Shown piece by piece: positions 37,912 to 50,077 of a stretch of 64,000 bases of DNA. Origin of the DNA: AC-32 sp963746155 (GTDB taxonomy: Bacteria > Actinomycetota > Thermoleophilia > Gaiellales > Gaiellaceae); the NCBI GenBank assembly GCA_963746155.1, contig CAVVAB010000012.1, positions 558,001-622,000 on the forward strand, read 5' to 3'. The notes under the pieces are model-generated. The model was not told where the DNA came from and ran no database searches. It was given only the letters and a program-made list of their open reading frames with translations. The first letter of the stretch is position 1; each line of letters opens with the position of its first letter. Both the position numbers and the translations under genes were made by a program.

Positions 37912-39513
37912 ACGCGAGCGCAGCGCGCGGAGGGCCGCGCGGCGATCGCGGCGGCGCCGCGCGTCTACAGCGGCGAAGATCCCGCGCCGGGTGCGCCGCC
38001 GCAGCCCGGCCGCGCTCGCCGGCTACGAGCTGCCGCTCGGGCTGATGGGCTTCCCCGGCGTCGGCTGGCTGTTCGCCGGCTTCCCGCTCACGGCGTCGAT
38101 CCTGCTGCTCGCCGGCCCGGCGCTCACGTGGGCGGTCATCCCGGTCGCGTTCACGCCCGTACGGGCACGGGCCGCTGCGCGGCGTCGGCTGGAGGGTCGA
38201 GCTCGTCTGGCTGCCGGTGATGGCGCTGCGTCTCGTCGGCGCGCTCTACCGCGCGCAGGCGCCGGCGGCGCGCGAAGCTCGACGGGCAGCCGCCGCGCGG
38301 CCGCGCGACGGCGTCCGAGAGCTACCGGCACCCGCGTCAGCGTCGCTGTCGGCGTGCTCGGCCCTGCTGCTGGTCGTCGCTGCCGTTCGTGCCGGCGGTC
38401 GCCGGGGTCGGCGGCAGCACCGTCCGCTACTCCTACGAGCCGGCGCTGACGCCGGAGGTGACGGGCCAGTTCGTCGCGCACGCCGCGCGGGCCGGTGAAG
38501 CTCTTCGCCTGGAGCGACCCGCAGACGTCGTTCCCGCACGACGCGCTGCGCCTCCACGCCGTCCGACCTGCGCGCGCTCCTCGTCCGCGCCGCCGCCGTC
38601 GACTCGGCCGAGCGCGTACCGGCTCTTCGACCTCGACCGCAGCGGCCGCGTCCCGCTCCGTCCTGCGCAGCCTCGACGCCACGGCAGCTGGCGCTCGCTC
38701 CCGCGCGCCGCTGCGGCCGGGCCGCTACTCGTTCGTCGCGACGCACGAGGGCATGTTCGGCGGACGGACTTCGCCTACTTCACGGTCGTGCCCGGCCGGC
38801 TCGCCGGTGACGGCGATCAGCTCGCGACCGCACGCGACCGCGCCCGCGGTGCTCGACGCGCTGCTGCCGCTCTGCGCGGCGCTCGTCGCGCTGCTGTTCG
38901 CCTTCGCTGCTCCTGCGCTCGCTCCGGCGGCGCCGCTCGGCGAGAAGGCGCTCTGGGCGCCGGCTTCCTGCTCTTCGGGGTCGCGGCGGCGTGCGAGGCG
39001 GTCGCACAGCGGCCGGGCTGGACGCCCGGCCTCTTCCGCGTCTACTACCTCGCCGGCGGCGTCCTGACCGTGGCCTACCTCGGCGCCGGCTCGGCCTGGC
39101 TGCTCCTGCCGGCGCGGCCGCGACGTGCTGCTCGGCGGGCTCGCCGTCGCCACCGTCGCCGCGGCGATCGACGTCGCGCTCGCGCCGGTCGACGCCGGCG
39201 CGCTCGCGCGCACGCCGCCGGGCGGCCGCCGCCGAACGCCGCGCTCGGCGGCCACGCCTTCCTCTGGGCGGTCGCGCTGAACTCCTTCGGGACGCTGTTC
39301 CTCGTCGGCGGCTCGCTGCTACTCGATCCTGCGCCGCCGGCGCGTGCGCGCCGAACCTCTGGATCGCCGCGGGCGCGCTCGTCGTCGCGCTGGCGACCGG
39401 GCTCTCGCGGGCGCGGCTCGTACTCGCTCGTCTACGCGGGGCAGCTGCTCGGGATCGCGCTGATGTTCAGCGGCTTCGCCTTCGTCGGCAAGGCCCCCGC
39501 GCCGCGCGCGTGA
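37909..39513 (+). CDS. Large multi-spanning membrane protein with exported domain (frameshifted; possibly two genes)
   Basis: About 530 residues if one gene. N-terminal part: MTRAQRAEGRAAIAAAPRVY, then ELPLGLMGFPGVGWLFAGFP and LTASILLLAGPALTWAVIPV. Next a membrane segment, then an exported domain (RYSYEPALTPEVTGQFVAHA, LFAWSDPQTSFPHDALRLHA, PGRYSFVATHEGMFGGRDFA). The end is a block of about seven helices (FLLFGVAAACEAVAQRPGW, VYYLAGGVLTVAYLGAGSAW, GGHAFLWAVALNSFGTLFLV, AGQLLGIALMFSGFAFVG). Many shifts. The exported Y-S-F-x-A-T-H-E-G turn looks beta-sandwich-like. It may be an assembly factor of the oxidase; unknown family. Confidence 0.5.
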
Positions 39514-39543
39514 GCGGGACGAGCTGCGCGGGCTCCGTCGCGG

Positions 39544-40557
39544 CTACGACGTTGTGGGCCGCACGGCGCCGACGTAGCCGTTCAGGTACGACGGCTCGGC
39601 CAGCGACGAGATCTTCACGAAGTCGCCGGTGTGAGGCGCCTGGATGAAGCGCCCGCCGCCGATGTACATCCCCTCGTGCTGGGGCCCGCGCTGGCTCGGC
39701 TCGAAGAAGACGAGGTCGCCCGGCTCGAGCTCGGAGGGCGGCACGCGCGTGCCCTCGTACCACTGGGAGCCGGTGTAGTGCGTGAGATGGATCCCGAGCT
39801 GCGCGTAGACGTACATCGTGAAGCCCGAGCAGTCGAAGCCGGTGATCGGGACGGCGCCGCCCCAGCGGTACGGGATACCGAGGTAGCGCTCGGCGATCGC
39901 GACGGCTCGCAGCCCGGTGCTCCCGTTGGACGGCACGCCGAGCAGCTCGGGCCAGACGACGTCCTGGATGGGCACCGCGCTGTGTCCCGAGACTCCGAGC
40001 GCGAGCCAGGAGAGCCGCGCCTGCCGGTGGTGCGTCGCCGGCTGGGCCGCGCGCGCCAGCCCGACGAGCACCTGCGTCCCCGGATCGAGGCCGAGCGCGG
40101 CGTCGCCGGCGACCAGGCGCAGGCCGACGAGCCCGCTCCCCTCGCCGGGAACGACCGCTTCCTGAAGGACGACGAGGTAGCTCCCGGGGCCGAGCGGGAC
40201 GAGCGTGTTCGGCCGCGCGGCAACCGCGTGGCCGTTCACCCGGAGCCCCTGGACGCGCGCGCCGCGCAGGCCGTGAGCCGGGACGAAGACCCGTTCGGCG
40301 TAGACCGCGCCGCCCGCGAGCGACACCCCTCTCAGCGAGACGCCGCGGGTGGTCCGGCTGGCGTAGTCGTACCGGAGCGTCCAGCCGGCGTCGTAGGCGC
40401 TTCCGTAGGTGCCCGGGCCGCCGTTGCCGACGAGGCTCCCGTGGCCGTCTCTCACCTCCGCGATCCCGGCCTGGGCGACCGGCGCGATGCCGAGCAACGC
40501 CGCGACCGCGACCCCGATGACCAGCCCCCGTCGAATCACCCATGGATGGTTGCACAC
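39544..40557 (-). CDS. Secreted NlpC/P60 peptidoglycan endopeptidase
   Basis: 337 residues, intact. An N-terminal signal peptide (RRGLVIGVAVAALLGIAPVAQA) is followed by a beta-rich middle domain and a C-terminal C40 domain. The catalytic Cys is in ITGFDCSGFTMYVYAQLG and the His in GPQHEGMYIGGGRFIQAPH, with a further polar residue downstream. GIPYRWGGAVP precedes the Cys as in this family. It probably cleaves cell-wall peptide stems outside the membrane. It is divergent from the glyoxylate genes. Confidence 0.88.
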   Translation of the reverse strand: MCNHPWVIRRGLVIGVAVAALLGIAPVAQAGIAEVRDGHGSLVGNGGPGTYGSAYDAGWTLRYDYASRTTRGVSLRGVSLAGGAVYAERVFVPAHGLRGARVQGLRVNGHAVAARPNTLVPLGPGSYLVVLQEAVVPGEGSGLVGLRLVAGDAALGLDPGTQVLVGLARAAQPATHHRQARLSWLALGVSGHSAVPIQDVVWPELLGVPSNGSTGLRAVAIAERYLGIPYRWGGAVPITGFDCSGFTMYVYAQLGIHLTHYTGSQWYEGTRVPPSELEPGDLVFFEPSQRGPQHEGMYIGGGRFIQAPHTGDFVKISSLAEPSYLNGYVGAVRPTTS

Positions 40558-40605
40558 CGCTCTTCAGCCCGTACGGCTAGGGGCACACGTCCGGTTGGCA
40601 GGCAT

Positions 40606-40680
40606 AATGGATCCAGAATGGGTGGGTTTACTAGACAAAAGGGCGGATTCCGGACTGGAGTGGTCGACTTCGGATCCGAA
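40606..40680. promoter_or_regulatory. Paired GGATCC-centred palindromes upstream of the glyoxylate genes
   Basis: TGGATCCA (40606-40613) and the 12-base perfect palindrome TTCGGATCCGAA (40669-40680) lie about 63 bases apart in the AT-richer divergent gap between the NlpC gene and the C2 operon. The second ends 14 bases before an AGGAGG ribosome site. They are candidate operators for the GntR regulator encoded at the end of the operon. Confidence 0.35.
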
Positions 40681-40707
40681 ATATGCCAGTATCAGGAGGT
40701 GACGCGC

Positions 40708-40881
40708 TTGCTGTCGAGACGGAAGAGCCGGGATCGCACCGCCGAGCGGAAGCACACCGGCGCACGGGCTTCGAGCTCCACCGCCATGCGCTCGGCGCGC
40801 GCCAGCTACGTCGTCACGGCCGCCGAGTCGGCTCCGTGCACGTGCCCGGAGTTCTGCGAGCGCGACCACGAGAACGACTAG
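40708..40881 (+). CDS. 57-residue cysteine-containing small protein
   Basis: A perfect AGGAGG (40694-40699) lies eight bases before the TTG at 40708. A GTG at 40699 overlaps the ribosome site and is less likely. The protein is basic at first (LSRRKSRDRTAERKHTG) and ends APCTCPEFCERDHEND, three Cys and a His in an acidic tail, which resembles small zinc-ribbon-like actinobacterial proteins. The stop is six bases before malate synthase, so it leads the operon. Function unknown; leader or metal-binding small protein. Confidence 0.55.
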   Translation: MLSRRKSRDRTAERKHTGARASSSTAMRSARASYVVTAAESAPCTCPEFCERDHEND

Positions 40882-40887
40882 ACGCAC

Positions 40888-43725
<2,838 letters not shown>

Positions 43726-43729
<4 letters not shown>

Positions 43730-44454
43730 CGACAGGCGACGAGGCGGGCACCAAGGCCGACGAGATCGCGCTCGCGCTCGAGGACGAGATCATCTCCGGC
43801 GGTCTGCCGCCCGGCGCGGTCCTCCGGCAGGAGCAGCTCTCGGAGCACTTCGGCGTCAGCCGCACGCCGGTTCGTGAAGCCCTTCGCCGCCTCGCCGCAA
43901 CCGGGCTTGTCTCGTTCACGCCGAACCGCGGCGTCCGCGTGCGGACGATCTCGCTCGACGAGCTGCAGCAGGCGTTCATGGTGCGTGCGGAGCTCGAGGC
44001 GCTCGTGACGGGCCTCGCGACGCCGAACATGACCGAGAAGAGGCTGGCCGAGCTCCGGGCGGCCCAGGCGCGGTTCGAGGAGCTGACGGACGAGCTGCTC
44101 GACCGCAGGCGCGACGAGGGCGAGCGCACGCGGGTCACCGTCGACTGGGTGCGTGCGAACTACCGCTTCCACGACGTGATCTACGAGGCGGCCGACGTCC
44201 CGCTCGTCGAACAGGTTGCGAAGAGCGCGCGGCGGACATTCCTGAGCCGCTGGCGTCCCGGCGGTCCGGAGATCGACGACCTCTACCGGCAGAACGTGCA
44301 CCAGCACCGCGCGATCCTCGAAGCCCTGGTCGCCGGCAGCGCAGACGGGGCCCGGGCACTGGCCCACGAGCATGTGCTCCACTCGCGCCGGTTGCTCGAG
44401 GTGATCCTCGAGCACCGCGGCCCGCAGGCCGCCCCGCAGGCCGCAGGCGCCTGA
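43726..44454 (+). CDS. GntR-family regulator (FCD subfamily)
   Basis: About 240 residues. The winged helix is KADEIALALEDEIISGG then EQLSEHFGVSRTPVREALRRL; the all-helical FCD ligand domain follows (LDELQQAFMVRAELEALVTG, HDVIYEAADVPLVEQVAKSA, HQHRAILEALVAGSADGARA). No ATG, GTG or TTG precedes the helix-turn-helix in this frame, so I place the start at the CTG overlapping the aceA stop; a start-region indel is an alternative. It probably senses an organic acid and represses the glyoxylate operon; inferred from position. Confidence 0.8.
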
Positions 44455-44484
44455 GGCGTTCGCTTGCGACGCCCGACCATAAGA

Positions 44485-44535
44485 GGCCGTGCCGGCTTTG
44501 CCGGTGCGGCCGTCTAACGATGCGGAAAAGCCGCA
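44485..44535. terminator. Hairpin pair downstream of the GntR gene
   Basis: A 12-base stem GGCCGTGCCGGC / GCCGGTGCGGCC with loop TTT and one G-T pair spans 44485-44511. A smaller TGCGG-AAAAG-CCGCA hairpin follows at 44521-44535. They sit 30 bases after the GntR stop and before the cytochrome gene, so they probably end or attenuate the glyoxylate transcript. Confidence 0.55.
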
Positions 44536-44608
44536 GCCGCGTCCGCGCCGACACTGATGGATCGCCGTCTGGAAGGATCCACTCTCAACCAATCGAAATG
44601 AGGACGCA

Positions 44609-45355
44609 GTGAGCAACCGGTTGTTCGCCGTCGGCGCTATTGTCGTCGTCCTGCTCGTGGCGGTGGCCGGCCTGATCGGTTGGGGCGCGGGCCACTACAC
44701 GAAGAAGACGAAGACGGTGGGCGCGGCAACGACGGCCTCGGCAGCTCCCGTCGACCCGAAGGTGGCCGCGGGCGCACACGTGTTCGTCCAGTTCGCCTGT
44801 GCCCAGTGCCACGGCGACAACGGACAAGGCGGCGTGTCGCCGGACGTGCCCGGGCTCAAGACCGTGGGCAAGGCGCTTACATCCGCGCAGCTGCAGCAGA
44901 TCATCAACCACGGTCTCGGCGAGTCTGCGAATCCGACCAAGCCGTACATGCCCGTCTGGGGGGCGGTCATCTCCAAGCGGCAGGTGGACCAGCTCGTCGC
45001 CTACATCCATGCAGGCCTGCCGAGCGTTCCCGACGCGTCGCCGCCGACAGTGCCGCAGGGCCAGGGGCTCGAGGTCGCGGGCGCGGCGCTCTACGTGCGG
45101 GACGGCTGCATCAACTGCCACGGCCCGAACGGCCTCGGCGGGGTGCCGAACCCGCTCTCGGAGGACAAGGCGATCCCGCCGCTCACGGGGGCCGACTTCC
45201 GTGCGGAGTTCAACACCGACAAGAAGATCACGGACATGATCCGCAGCGGCAGCGTGATCGGCAAGGCGCCGATCGTCAGCATGCCGCACTGGGGCGGGAT
45301 CCTCACCGCCTACCAGCTGCGCGCGCTCGTCGCCTACCTGAAGACGCTCAAGTAG
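44609..45355 (+). CDS. Membrane-anchored di-haem cytochrome c
   Basis: 248 residues, intact. An N-terminal anchor (LFAVGAIVVVLLVAVAGLIG) is followed by two cytochrome c domains with FACAQCHGDNGQGG and DGCINCHGPNGLGG. Candidate distal Met residues lie in KPYMPVWGAVIS and IVSMPHWGGILT. GTG start with GAGG ten bases before. It faces outward and probably passes electrons from a periplasmic dehydrogenase to the cbb3-like oxidase. The adjacent acetaldehyde dehydrogenase suggests a link to alcohol oxidation. Confidence 0.88.
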   Translation: MSNRLFAVGAIVVVLLVAVAGLIGWGAGHYTKKTKTVGAATTASAAPVDPKVAAGAHVFVQFACAQCHGDNGQGGVSPDVPGLKTVGKALTSAQLQQIINHGLGESANPTKPYMPVWGAVISKRQVDQLVAYIHAGLPSVPDASPPTVPQGQGLEVAGAALYVRDGCINCHGPNGLGGVPNPLSEDKAIPPLTGADFRAEFNTDKKITDMIRSGSVIGKAPIVSMPHWGGILTAYQLRALVAYLKTLK

Positions 45356-45479
45356 CGCCCGACGGATACGGGTTTTTAGGCAGCCGGGTCAGCGGCCTCC
45401 CTGATGCGGGTGCGTGGCCGCTCCGAGAGCCTGTCGGCCAGCGGGCAATTCCGCCCGTCACTTCTCGAAAGGAGACGAG

Positions 45480-47021
45480 ATGGCAACCATCGAGAAGGCG
45501 GCGGTCTACGAGGCTCCGGGGCGCGCGGGCAGCCCCGTCGAGCTGAAAGAGCGCTACGAGAACTTCATCGGGGGACACTGGGTCGCCCCGATCGAGGGCC
45601 GCTACTCGGACAACCTCTCGCCGGTCACCGGCGAGCCGTTCACCGAGGTGCCGCTCTCGACGCCCGAGGACATCGAGCTCGCGCTCGACGCCGCCTACGC
45701 CGCCAAGGACGACTGGGCAGAGACGTCGCTCGCGGAGCGCTCGAAGGTCCTGAACAGGATCGCGGACGCGATCGAGGACAACCTCGAGATGCTCGCGGTC
45801 GCCGAGAGCTGGGAGAACGGCAAGCCGGTCCGCGAGACGCTTGCCGCCGACATCCCGCTCGCAGCCGACCACTTCCGCTACTTCGCCTCGGTGATCCGGG
45901 CGGAGGAGGGCGGCATCTCCGAGATCGACAAGGACACCTACGCGTACCACTTCCGTGAGCCGCTCGGCGTCGTCGGGCAGATCATCCCGTTCAACTTCCC
46001 GCTGCTGATGGCGGCGTGGAAGCTGGCCCCGGCGCTCGCGGCCGGAAACTGCGTCGTGCTCAAGCCGGCGAGCCCGACTCCGTGGTCGATCCTCAAGTTC
46101 GCGGAGCTGATCGAGGAGATCGTGCCGCCGGGCGTGATCAACATCGTCAACGGCCCGGGGGCGGAGATCGGCAAGGCGCTGGCCTCCAACAAGCGGATCG
46201 CCAAGATCGCGTTCACCGGCGAGACCGTGACCGGCCGGTTGATCATGCAGTACGCGGCGCAGAACATCATCCCGTCGACGACCGAGCTCGGCGGCAAGTC
46301 GCCGAACATCTTCTTCGCCGACGTGATGGCCGAGGACGACGAGTTCCTCGACAAGGCCGTCGAGGGCCTCGTCCTCTACGCCTTCAACAAGGGCGAGGTC
46401 TGCACCTGCCCGTCGAGGGCCCTGATCCACGAGTCGATCTACGACGAGTTCATGACGCGATGCCTGGCCCGGATCGAGCAGATCCGGCAGGGCGATCCGC
46501 TCGATCCCGCGACGATGCTCGGCCCGCAGGTCTCGGCCGCGCAGCTCGAGAAGATCGAGAGCTACGTCAAGATCGGCCTCGAGGAGGGCGCCGAGCTGCT
46601 GACCGGCGGCAAGCGGGCCCACTTCGAGGGTGAGCTCGAGGGCGGCTACTTCTTCGAGCCGACCGTCTTCAAGGGGCACAACGGCATGCGGATCTTCCAG
46701 GAGGAGATCTTCGGCCCCGTGCTCGCGGTGACCACGTTCAAGACCGAGGCGGAGGCGCTCGCGATCGCGAACGACACCATGTACGGCCTCGGCGCCGGCG
46801 TGTGGACCCGCGACACGAGCAGGGCGTTCCGGATGGCGCGCGGCATCAAGGCCGGGCGGGTCTGGACGAACTGCTACCACCTCTATCCCGCGCACGCGGC
46901 CTTCGGCGGCTACAAGGTCTCGGGCGTCGGGCGTGAGAACCACAAGATGATGCTCGACCACTACACGCAGACGAAGTGCATGCTCGTCAGCTACGACCCG
47001 AAGCCGCTGGGGCTCTTCTAG
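45480..47021 (+). CDS. Acetaldehyde/aldehyde dehydrogenase, ExaC/AldB type
   Basis: 513 residues, intact. NAD(P) fold with GVVGQIIPFNFPLLMAAWKL, the general-base Glu in STTELGGKSPNIFF, and the catalytic Cys in NKGEVCTCPSRALIH, the variant seen in ExaC/AldB acetaldehyde dehydrogenases. The C-terminus (HAAFGGYKVSGVGRENHKMM) also matches that group. GAAAGGAGACGAG precedes the ATG. Makes acetate for the glyoxylate shunt. Stop followed immediately by the DUF779 gene. Confidence 0.93.
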   Translation: MATIEKAAVYEAPGRAGSPVELKERYENFIGGHWVAPIEGRYSDNLSPVTGEPFTEVPLSTPEDIELALDAAYAAKDDWAETSLAERSKVLNRIADAIEDNLEMLAVAESWENGKPVRETLAADIPLAADHFRYFASVIRAEEGGISEIDKDTYAYHFREPLGVVGQIIPFNFPLLMAAWKLAPALAAGNCVVLKPASPTPWSILKFAELIEEIVPPGVINIVNGPGAEIGKALASNKRIAKIAFTGETVTGRLIMQYAAQNIIPSTTELGGKSPNIFFADVMAEDDEFLDKAVEGLVLYAFNKGEVCTCPSRALIHESIYDEFMTRCLARIEQIRQGDPLDPATMLGPQVSAAQLEKIESYVKIGLEEGAELLTGGKRAHFEGELEGGYFFEPTVFKGHNGMRIFQEEIFGPVLAVTTFKTEAEALAIANDTMYGLGAGVWTRDTSRAFRMARGIKAGRVWTNCYHLYPAHAAFGGYKVSGVGRENHKMMLDHYTQTKCMLVSYDPKPLGLF

Positions 47022-47348
47022 ATGAGCCCGGTGGCCGAGCAGGTCGTCGCCACGGACGCCGCGGTCACGGTGCTCCGCAACCTGACGGCCACCTTCGGGC
47101 CGCTGATGCTCTTCCTGTCGGGGGGCTGCTGCGACGGCAGCTCCCCGATCTGCCTGCGCGAGGGCGAGCTGATCCTCGGTGCGGAGGACGTCCTCCTCGG
47201 CGAGGTGGGAGGCGCGCCCTTCTATATCGACCGGGAGCAGTTCGAGCGCTGGAACCGGCCCCGCCTGGAGCTCGGCGTCTCGCCCGGGCCCGCGGAGGGC
47301 TTCTCGCTCGAGGGGCTGGCCGGCGTGCACTTCACCATCAGCTCCTGA
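47022..47348 (+). CDS. DUF779 family protein
   Basis: 108 residues, intact. The hallmark LMLFLSGGCCDGSSPIC carries three cysteines; FYIDREQFERWNRPRLEL and the C-terminal VHFTISS are typical too. This family is found almost always next to AldB-type dehydrogenases, and the ATG here directly follows the stop of that gene. The molecular role is unknown; the cysteine cluster suggests redox or metal binding. Confidence 0.88.
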   Translation: MSPVAEQVVATDAAVTVLRNLTATFGPLMLFLSGGCCDGSSPICLREGELILGAEDVLLGEVGGAPFYIDREQFERWNRPRLELGVSPGPAEGFSLEGLAGVHFTISS

Positions 47349-47971
47349 GGTGCGGGGGCGCCCTCGCGGTCACGCTCGTGGGCGCGGTGCAACCATGGCC
47401 CCGCGAGGGAGTAGGCCGAAACGGCGAGCGCGATCCCGGCGAGCAGCGAGGCGGCGATCAGCCCGGCCCCGGCTCCGGCGCGGCGGCTTCGCGACAGCAC
47501 GACGCGCGGCAGCCGCGGCGCGTAGACGAGCACGTGCACGCTCATCACGACGAACCAGACGAGAAAGCTCGCCTTGTGGAGGCCGAGGACGACGTCGCGG
47601 TGCCTGTGTGGCCCGAGCGCAAGCAGCGCCACGCCCGTACCGAGCACGGCGACCGTGGAGACGACAAGTAGCGGCGCGAGCAGCCGCATCAGGATGTGCG
47701 GCGGCCCCTTGGCGACGTACGCCCGGTCGCCCGTGTAGTAGCGCAGAAAGCGGTAGCCGGTACTTCCGAGCTTCAGCGCCACCGGTGGAATCAGCAGCAG
47801 CCCGACGACGACGTGCACCGACAGGAGCTGCCTGATCGAGAGGATCGTGAGCCCCTCCACTGCGAGCAGGACGAGCAGAACGGACGCGGTCACGGCCGTG
47901 AGGCGCTCGTTGCCGGCGGTCGAATCGTGGGTAGTGGACGGAGCGGACCCGGAACCCGTCTCGATGGGCAC
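47222..47971 (-). CDS. b-type-cytochrome-like four- or five-TM membrane protein
   Basis: About 249 residues from a GTG at 47971; the frame is open further upstream. Membrane helices contain histidines placed as possible haem ligands: IRQLLSVHVVVGLLLIPPVA, KGPPHILMRLLAPLLVVS, VVLGLHKASFLVWFVVM and SVHVLVYAPRLPRVVL, then a last helix (LIAASLLAGIALAVSAYSL). This resembles cytochrome b561/ferric-reductase-like helices. The frame runs about 127 bases into the convergent DUF779 gene, so the true end is probably near 47340. Likely a membrane electron carrier. Confidence 0.65.
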   Translation of the reverse strand: MPIETGSGSAPSTTHDSTAGNERLTAVTASVLLVLLAVEGLTILSIRQLLSVHVVVGLLLIPPVALKLGSTGYRFLRYYTGDRAYVAKGPPHILMRLLAPLLVVSTVAVLGTGVALLALGPHRHRDVVLGLHKASFLVWFVVMSVHVLVYAPRLPRVVLSRSRRAGAGAGLIAASLLAGIALAVSAYSLAGPWLHRAHERDREGAPAPQELMVKCTPASPSSEKPSAGPGETPSSRRGRFQRSNCSRSI

Positions 47972-48050
47972 GATCCCATGGAACCTGCCCGAGATGAGGG
48001 CGCGATGAGAATGCTCATCCGGCCTCCCGCCCGGCGAGCACAATAGGCGG

Positions 48051-48728
48051 ATGCGCGTGCTCGTGGTCGAGGACGAGAAGAAGCTGGCCGACCTGCTCGC
48101 CCGCGGGCTGCGAGAGGAAGGCCACGTGGCCGAGGTGGCGGGTCGTGGCGAAGACGCTCTCTGGATGGCGCGTGCCGTCTCGTACGACGCGATCGTGCTG
48201 GACGTCATGCTGCCGGGCCAGGACGGCTTCGCGACCTGTAAGGCCCTGCGCGAGGCCGGTGTCTGGTCGCCGGTCTTGTTCCTGACGGCGCGCGATGCAG
48301 TCGAGAGCCGGATCGAGGGGCTCGACAGCGGCGCCGACGACTATCTCGTGAAGCCGTTCTCGTTCGCGGAGTTGCTCGCCCGGCTTCGAGCGCTCGTGCG
48401 CAGGGCTCCTCTGGAGCGACCGACCGTGCTCCAGGCCGGCGACCTGCGGCTCGACCCCGGCTCGCACAGAGCGTGGCGTGGCGAGGTCGAGCTCGAGCTC
48501 TCCTCCAGGGAGTTCGCGCTGCTCGAGTCGTTTATGCGGCGACCGGGCCAGGCGCTCTCGCGGCTCCAGCTTCTCGAGAGCGCGTGGGACATCGGCTACG
48601 AGAGCCGCTCGAACCTGGTCGACGTCTACGTGCGCTACCTGCGAGAGAAGATCGATCGGCCGTTCGGCCGGCACGCGCTCGAGACCGTGCACCGCGTCGG
48701 CTACCGGCTGCGCGAAGACGGCGGATGA
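48051..48728 (+). CDS. OmpR/PhoB-family response regulator
   Basis: 225 residues, intact. Receiver: MRVLVVEDEKKLADLLARGL, phospho-acceptor in YDAIVLDVMLPGQDGF, Thr in LFLTARDAVESRIEG, Lys in DDYLVKPFSFAELLARL. The winged helix ends SNLVDVYVRYLREKIDRP and TVHRVGYRLRE. Its ATG is followed by an ATGA overlap with the kinase gene. It probably controls the electron-transfer genes 50133-53959. Confidence 0.95.
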   Translation: MRVLVVEDEKKLADLLARGLREEGHVAEVAGRGEDALWMARAVSYDAIVLDVMLPGQDGFATCKALREAGVWSPVLFLTARDAVESRIEGLDSGADDYLVKPFSFAELLARLRALVRRAPLERPTVLQAGDLRLDPGSHRAWRGEVELELSSREFALLESFMRRPGQALSRLQLLESAWDIGYESRSNLVDVYVRYLREKIDRPFGRHALETVHRVGYRLREDGG

Positions 48729-50077
48729 GCAGGATCCCGATCCGCCTGCGCCTGACCCTGGCCTTCGCGCTCGTGATGGCGGTCGTGCTCGCCGCGATGG
48801 GCTTCTTCGTGTACGCGCGGGTCGGCAGTGCGCTGCTCGACTCGATGGACCAGAGCCTGCGCTCCCAGACGGTCGATGCCTCTCGCCTCGACCGGGGTCG
48901 GCTGGATCTCGACGCCGCTGCGGGCGGAGGCGTGGTTCAGGTGATCCGCACCGATGGACACGTTGTCACCTCCGATCCGTCCGGGCTGCCACGGCTGCTC
49001 AGCGCCGACGAAGTGCGGCGTGTGGCGGGCGGCGAACGGATTCTGCGCTCGGGGACGCTCCCAGGCATACGCGAGCGCTGGCGCGTTCTCGCCGAGCCGA
49101 CGACCCTGCGTGGTCAGCGCGCCGCCGTCGTCGTCGCGAAGTCGTTCGCGGCGCGCAACGAGACGCTCGACCGCCTGCTCGAGGAGCTCGTGCTCGCGGG
49201 CCCGCTAGCGCTCGTGCTCGCGGCGCTTGCCGGCTACGGCCTGACGGCGGCGGCGCTCCGGCCGGTCGAGGCGATGCGGGTCCGGGCCGAGGCGATCTCG
49301 GCTTCCACCCCCGGCGCGCGGCTGCCGGAGCCGGCCACCCGCGACGAGATCTCCCGGCTGGCCGAGACGCTGAACGAGATGCTGGCCCGGCTCGAGGCCT
49401 CGTTTGCCCACGAGCGGCGCTTTGTCGCGGACGCGAGCCACGAGCTGCGGACGCCACTCGCGTTGCTGAAGACCGAGCTCGAGGTCGCGCTTCGCCGCCG
49501 CCGCTCGCGCGACGAGCTCGAGCAGGCTTTGCGCTCGGCGTCGGAGGAGACCGACCGTCTTACGCGCCTTGCCGAGGATCTGCTGCTGATCGCGCGCTCG
49601 GACGCCGGAGGGTTGCCGATCCGGCGTGAGCGGGTTTCCGCCGCCGAGGTGCTCGACGTCGTGGCGGGGCGTTTCGCCAACGCGGCGGGTGAGCGAGGAC
49701 GGCAGCTCGAGGTCGCCCCGGCTGACGGGCTGACACTCGACGCCGACCCCGTGCGGCTCGAACAGGCTCTCGGGAACCTCGTCGACAACGCGCTTGCCCA
49801 CGGCGGTGGACGCATCGGCCTCTCCGCCGAGCAGCACGGCGACCTCGTCGAGCTGCATGTCGAGGACGACGGCCCCGGCTTTCCGCCGGCCTTCATCCTC
49901 GGCGCCTTCGACCGCTTCAGCCGTTCGGACGAGGCTCGCAGCGGTACCGGCAGCGGGCTCGGGCTCTCGATCGTCGAGCTGATCGCCGAGGCGCACGGCG
50001 GCACGGCAGGAGCCCGAAACCGGCGGAGCGGCGGGGCCGACGTCTGGATCGCCGTCGGCTGTGCGCCTAACTCTTAA
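48725..50077 (+). CDS. Membrane sensor histidine kinase
   Basis: 450 residues, intact. First membrane helix LTLAFALVMAVVLAAMGFFV, an exported sensor domain (DQSLRSQTVDASRLDRGRLD to RWRVLAEPTTLRGQRAAVVV), second helix (LALVLAALAGYGLTAAAL), HAMP (LRPVEAMRVRAEAISAS), H-box FVADASHELRTPLALLKTE, N-box LGNLVDNALAHGG, G-boxes VEDDGPGFPPA and GSGLGLSIVELI. It belongs to the QseC/PrrB-like class. Paired with the regulator at 48051. Confidence 0.95.
   Translation: MSRIPIRLRLTLAFALVMAVVLAAMGFFVYARVGSALLDSMDQSLRSQTVDASRLDRGRLDLDAAAGGGVVQVIRTDGHVVTSDPSGLPRLLSADEVRRVAGGERILRSGTLPGIRERWRVLAEPTTLRGQRAAVVVAKSFAARNETLDRLLEELVLAGPLALVLAALAGYGLTAAALRPVEAMRVRAEAISASTPGARLPEPATRDEISRLAETLNEMLARLEASFAHERRFVADASHELRTPLALLKTELEVALRRRRSRDELEQALRSASEETDRLTRLAEDLLLIARSDAGGLPIRRERVSAAEVLDVVAGRFANAAGERGRQLEVAPADGLTLDADPVRLEQALGNLVDNALAHGGGRIGLSAEQHGDLVELHVEDDGPGFPPAFILGAFDRFSRSDEARSGTGSGLGLSIVELIAEAHGGTAGARNRRSGGADVWIAVGCAPNS

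Noticed and set aside
45368..45480. Small hairpin-like GCGGGCAATTCCGCCCG before the AldB gene
   Set aside because: Arms of five bases in such GC-rich sequence are expected by chance, and it lies too close to the ribosome site to judge.
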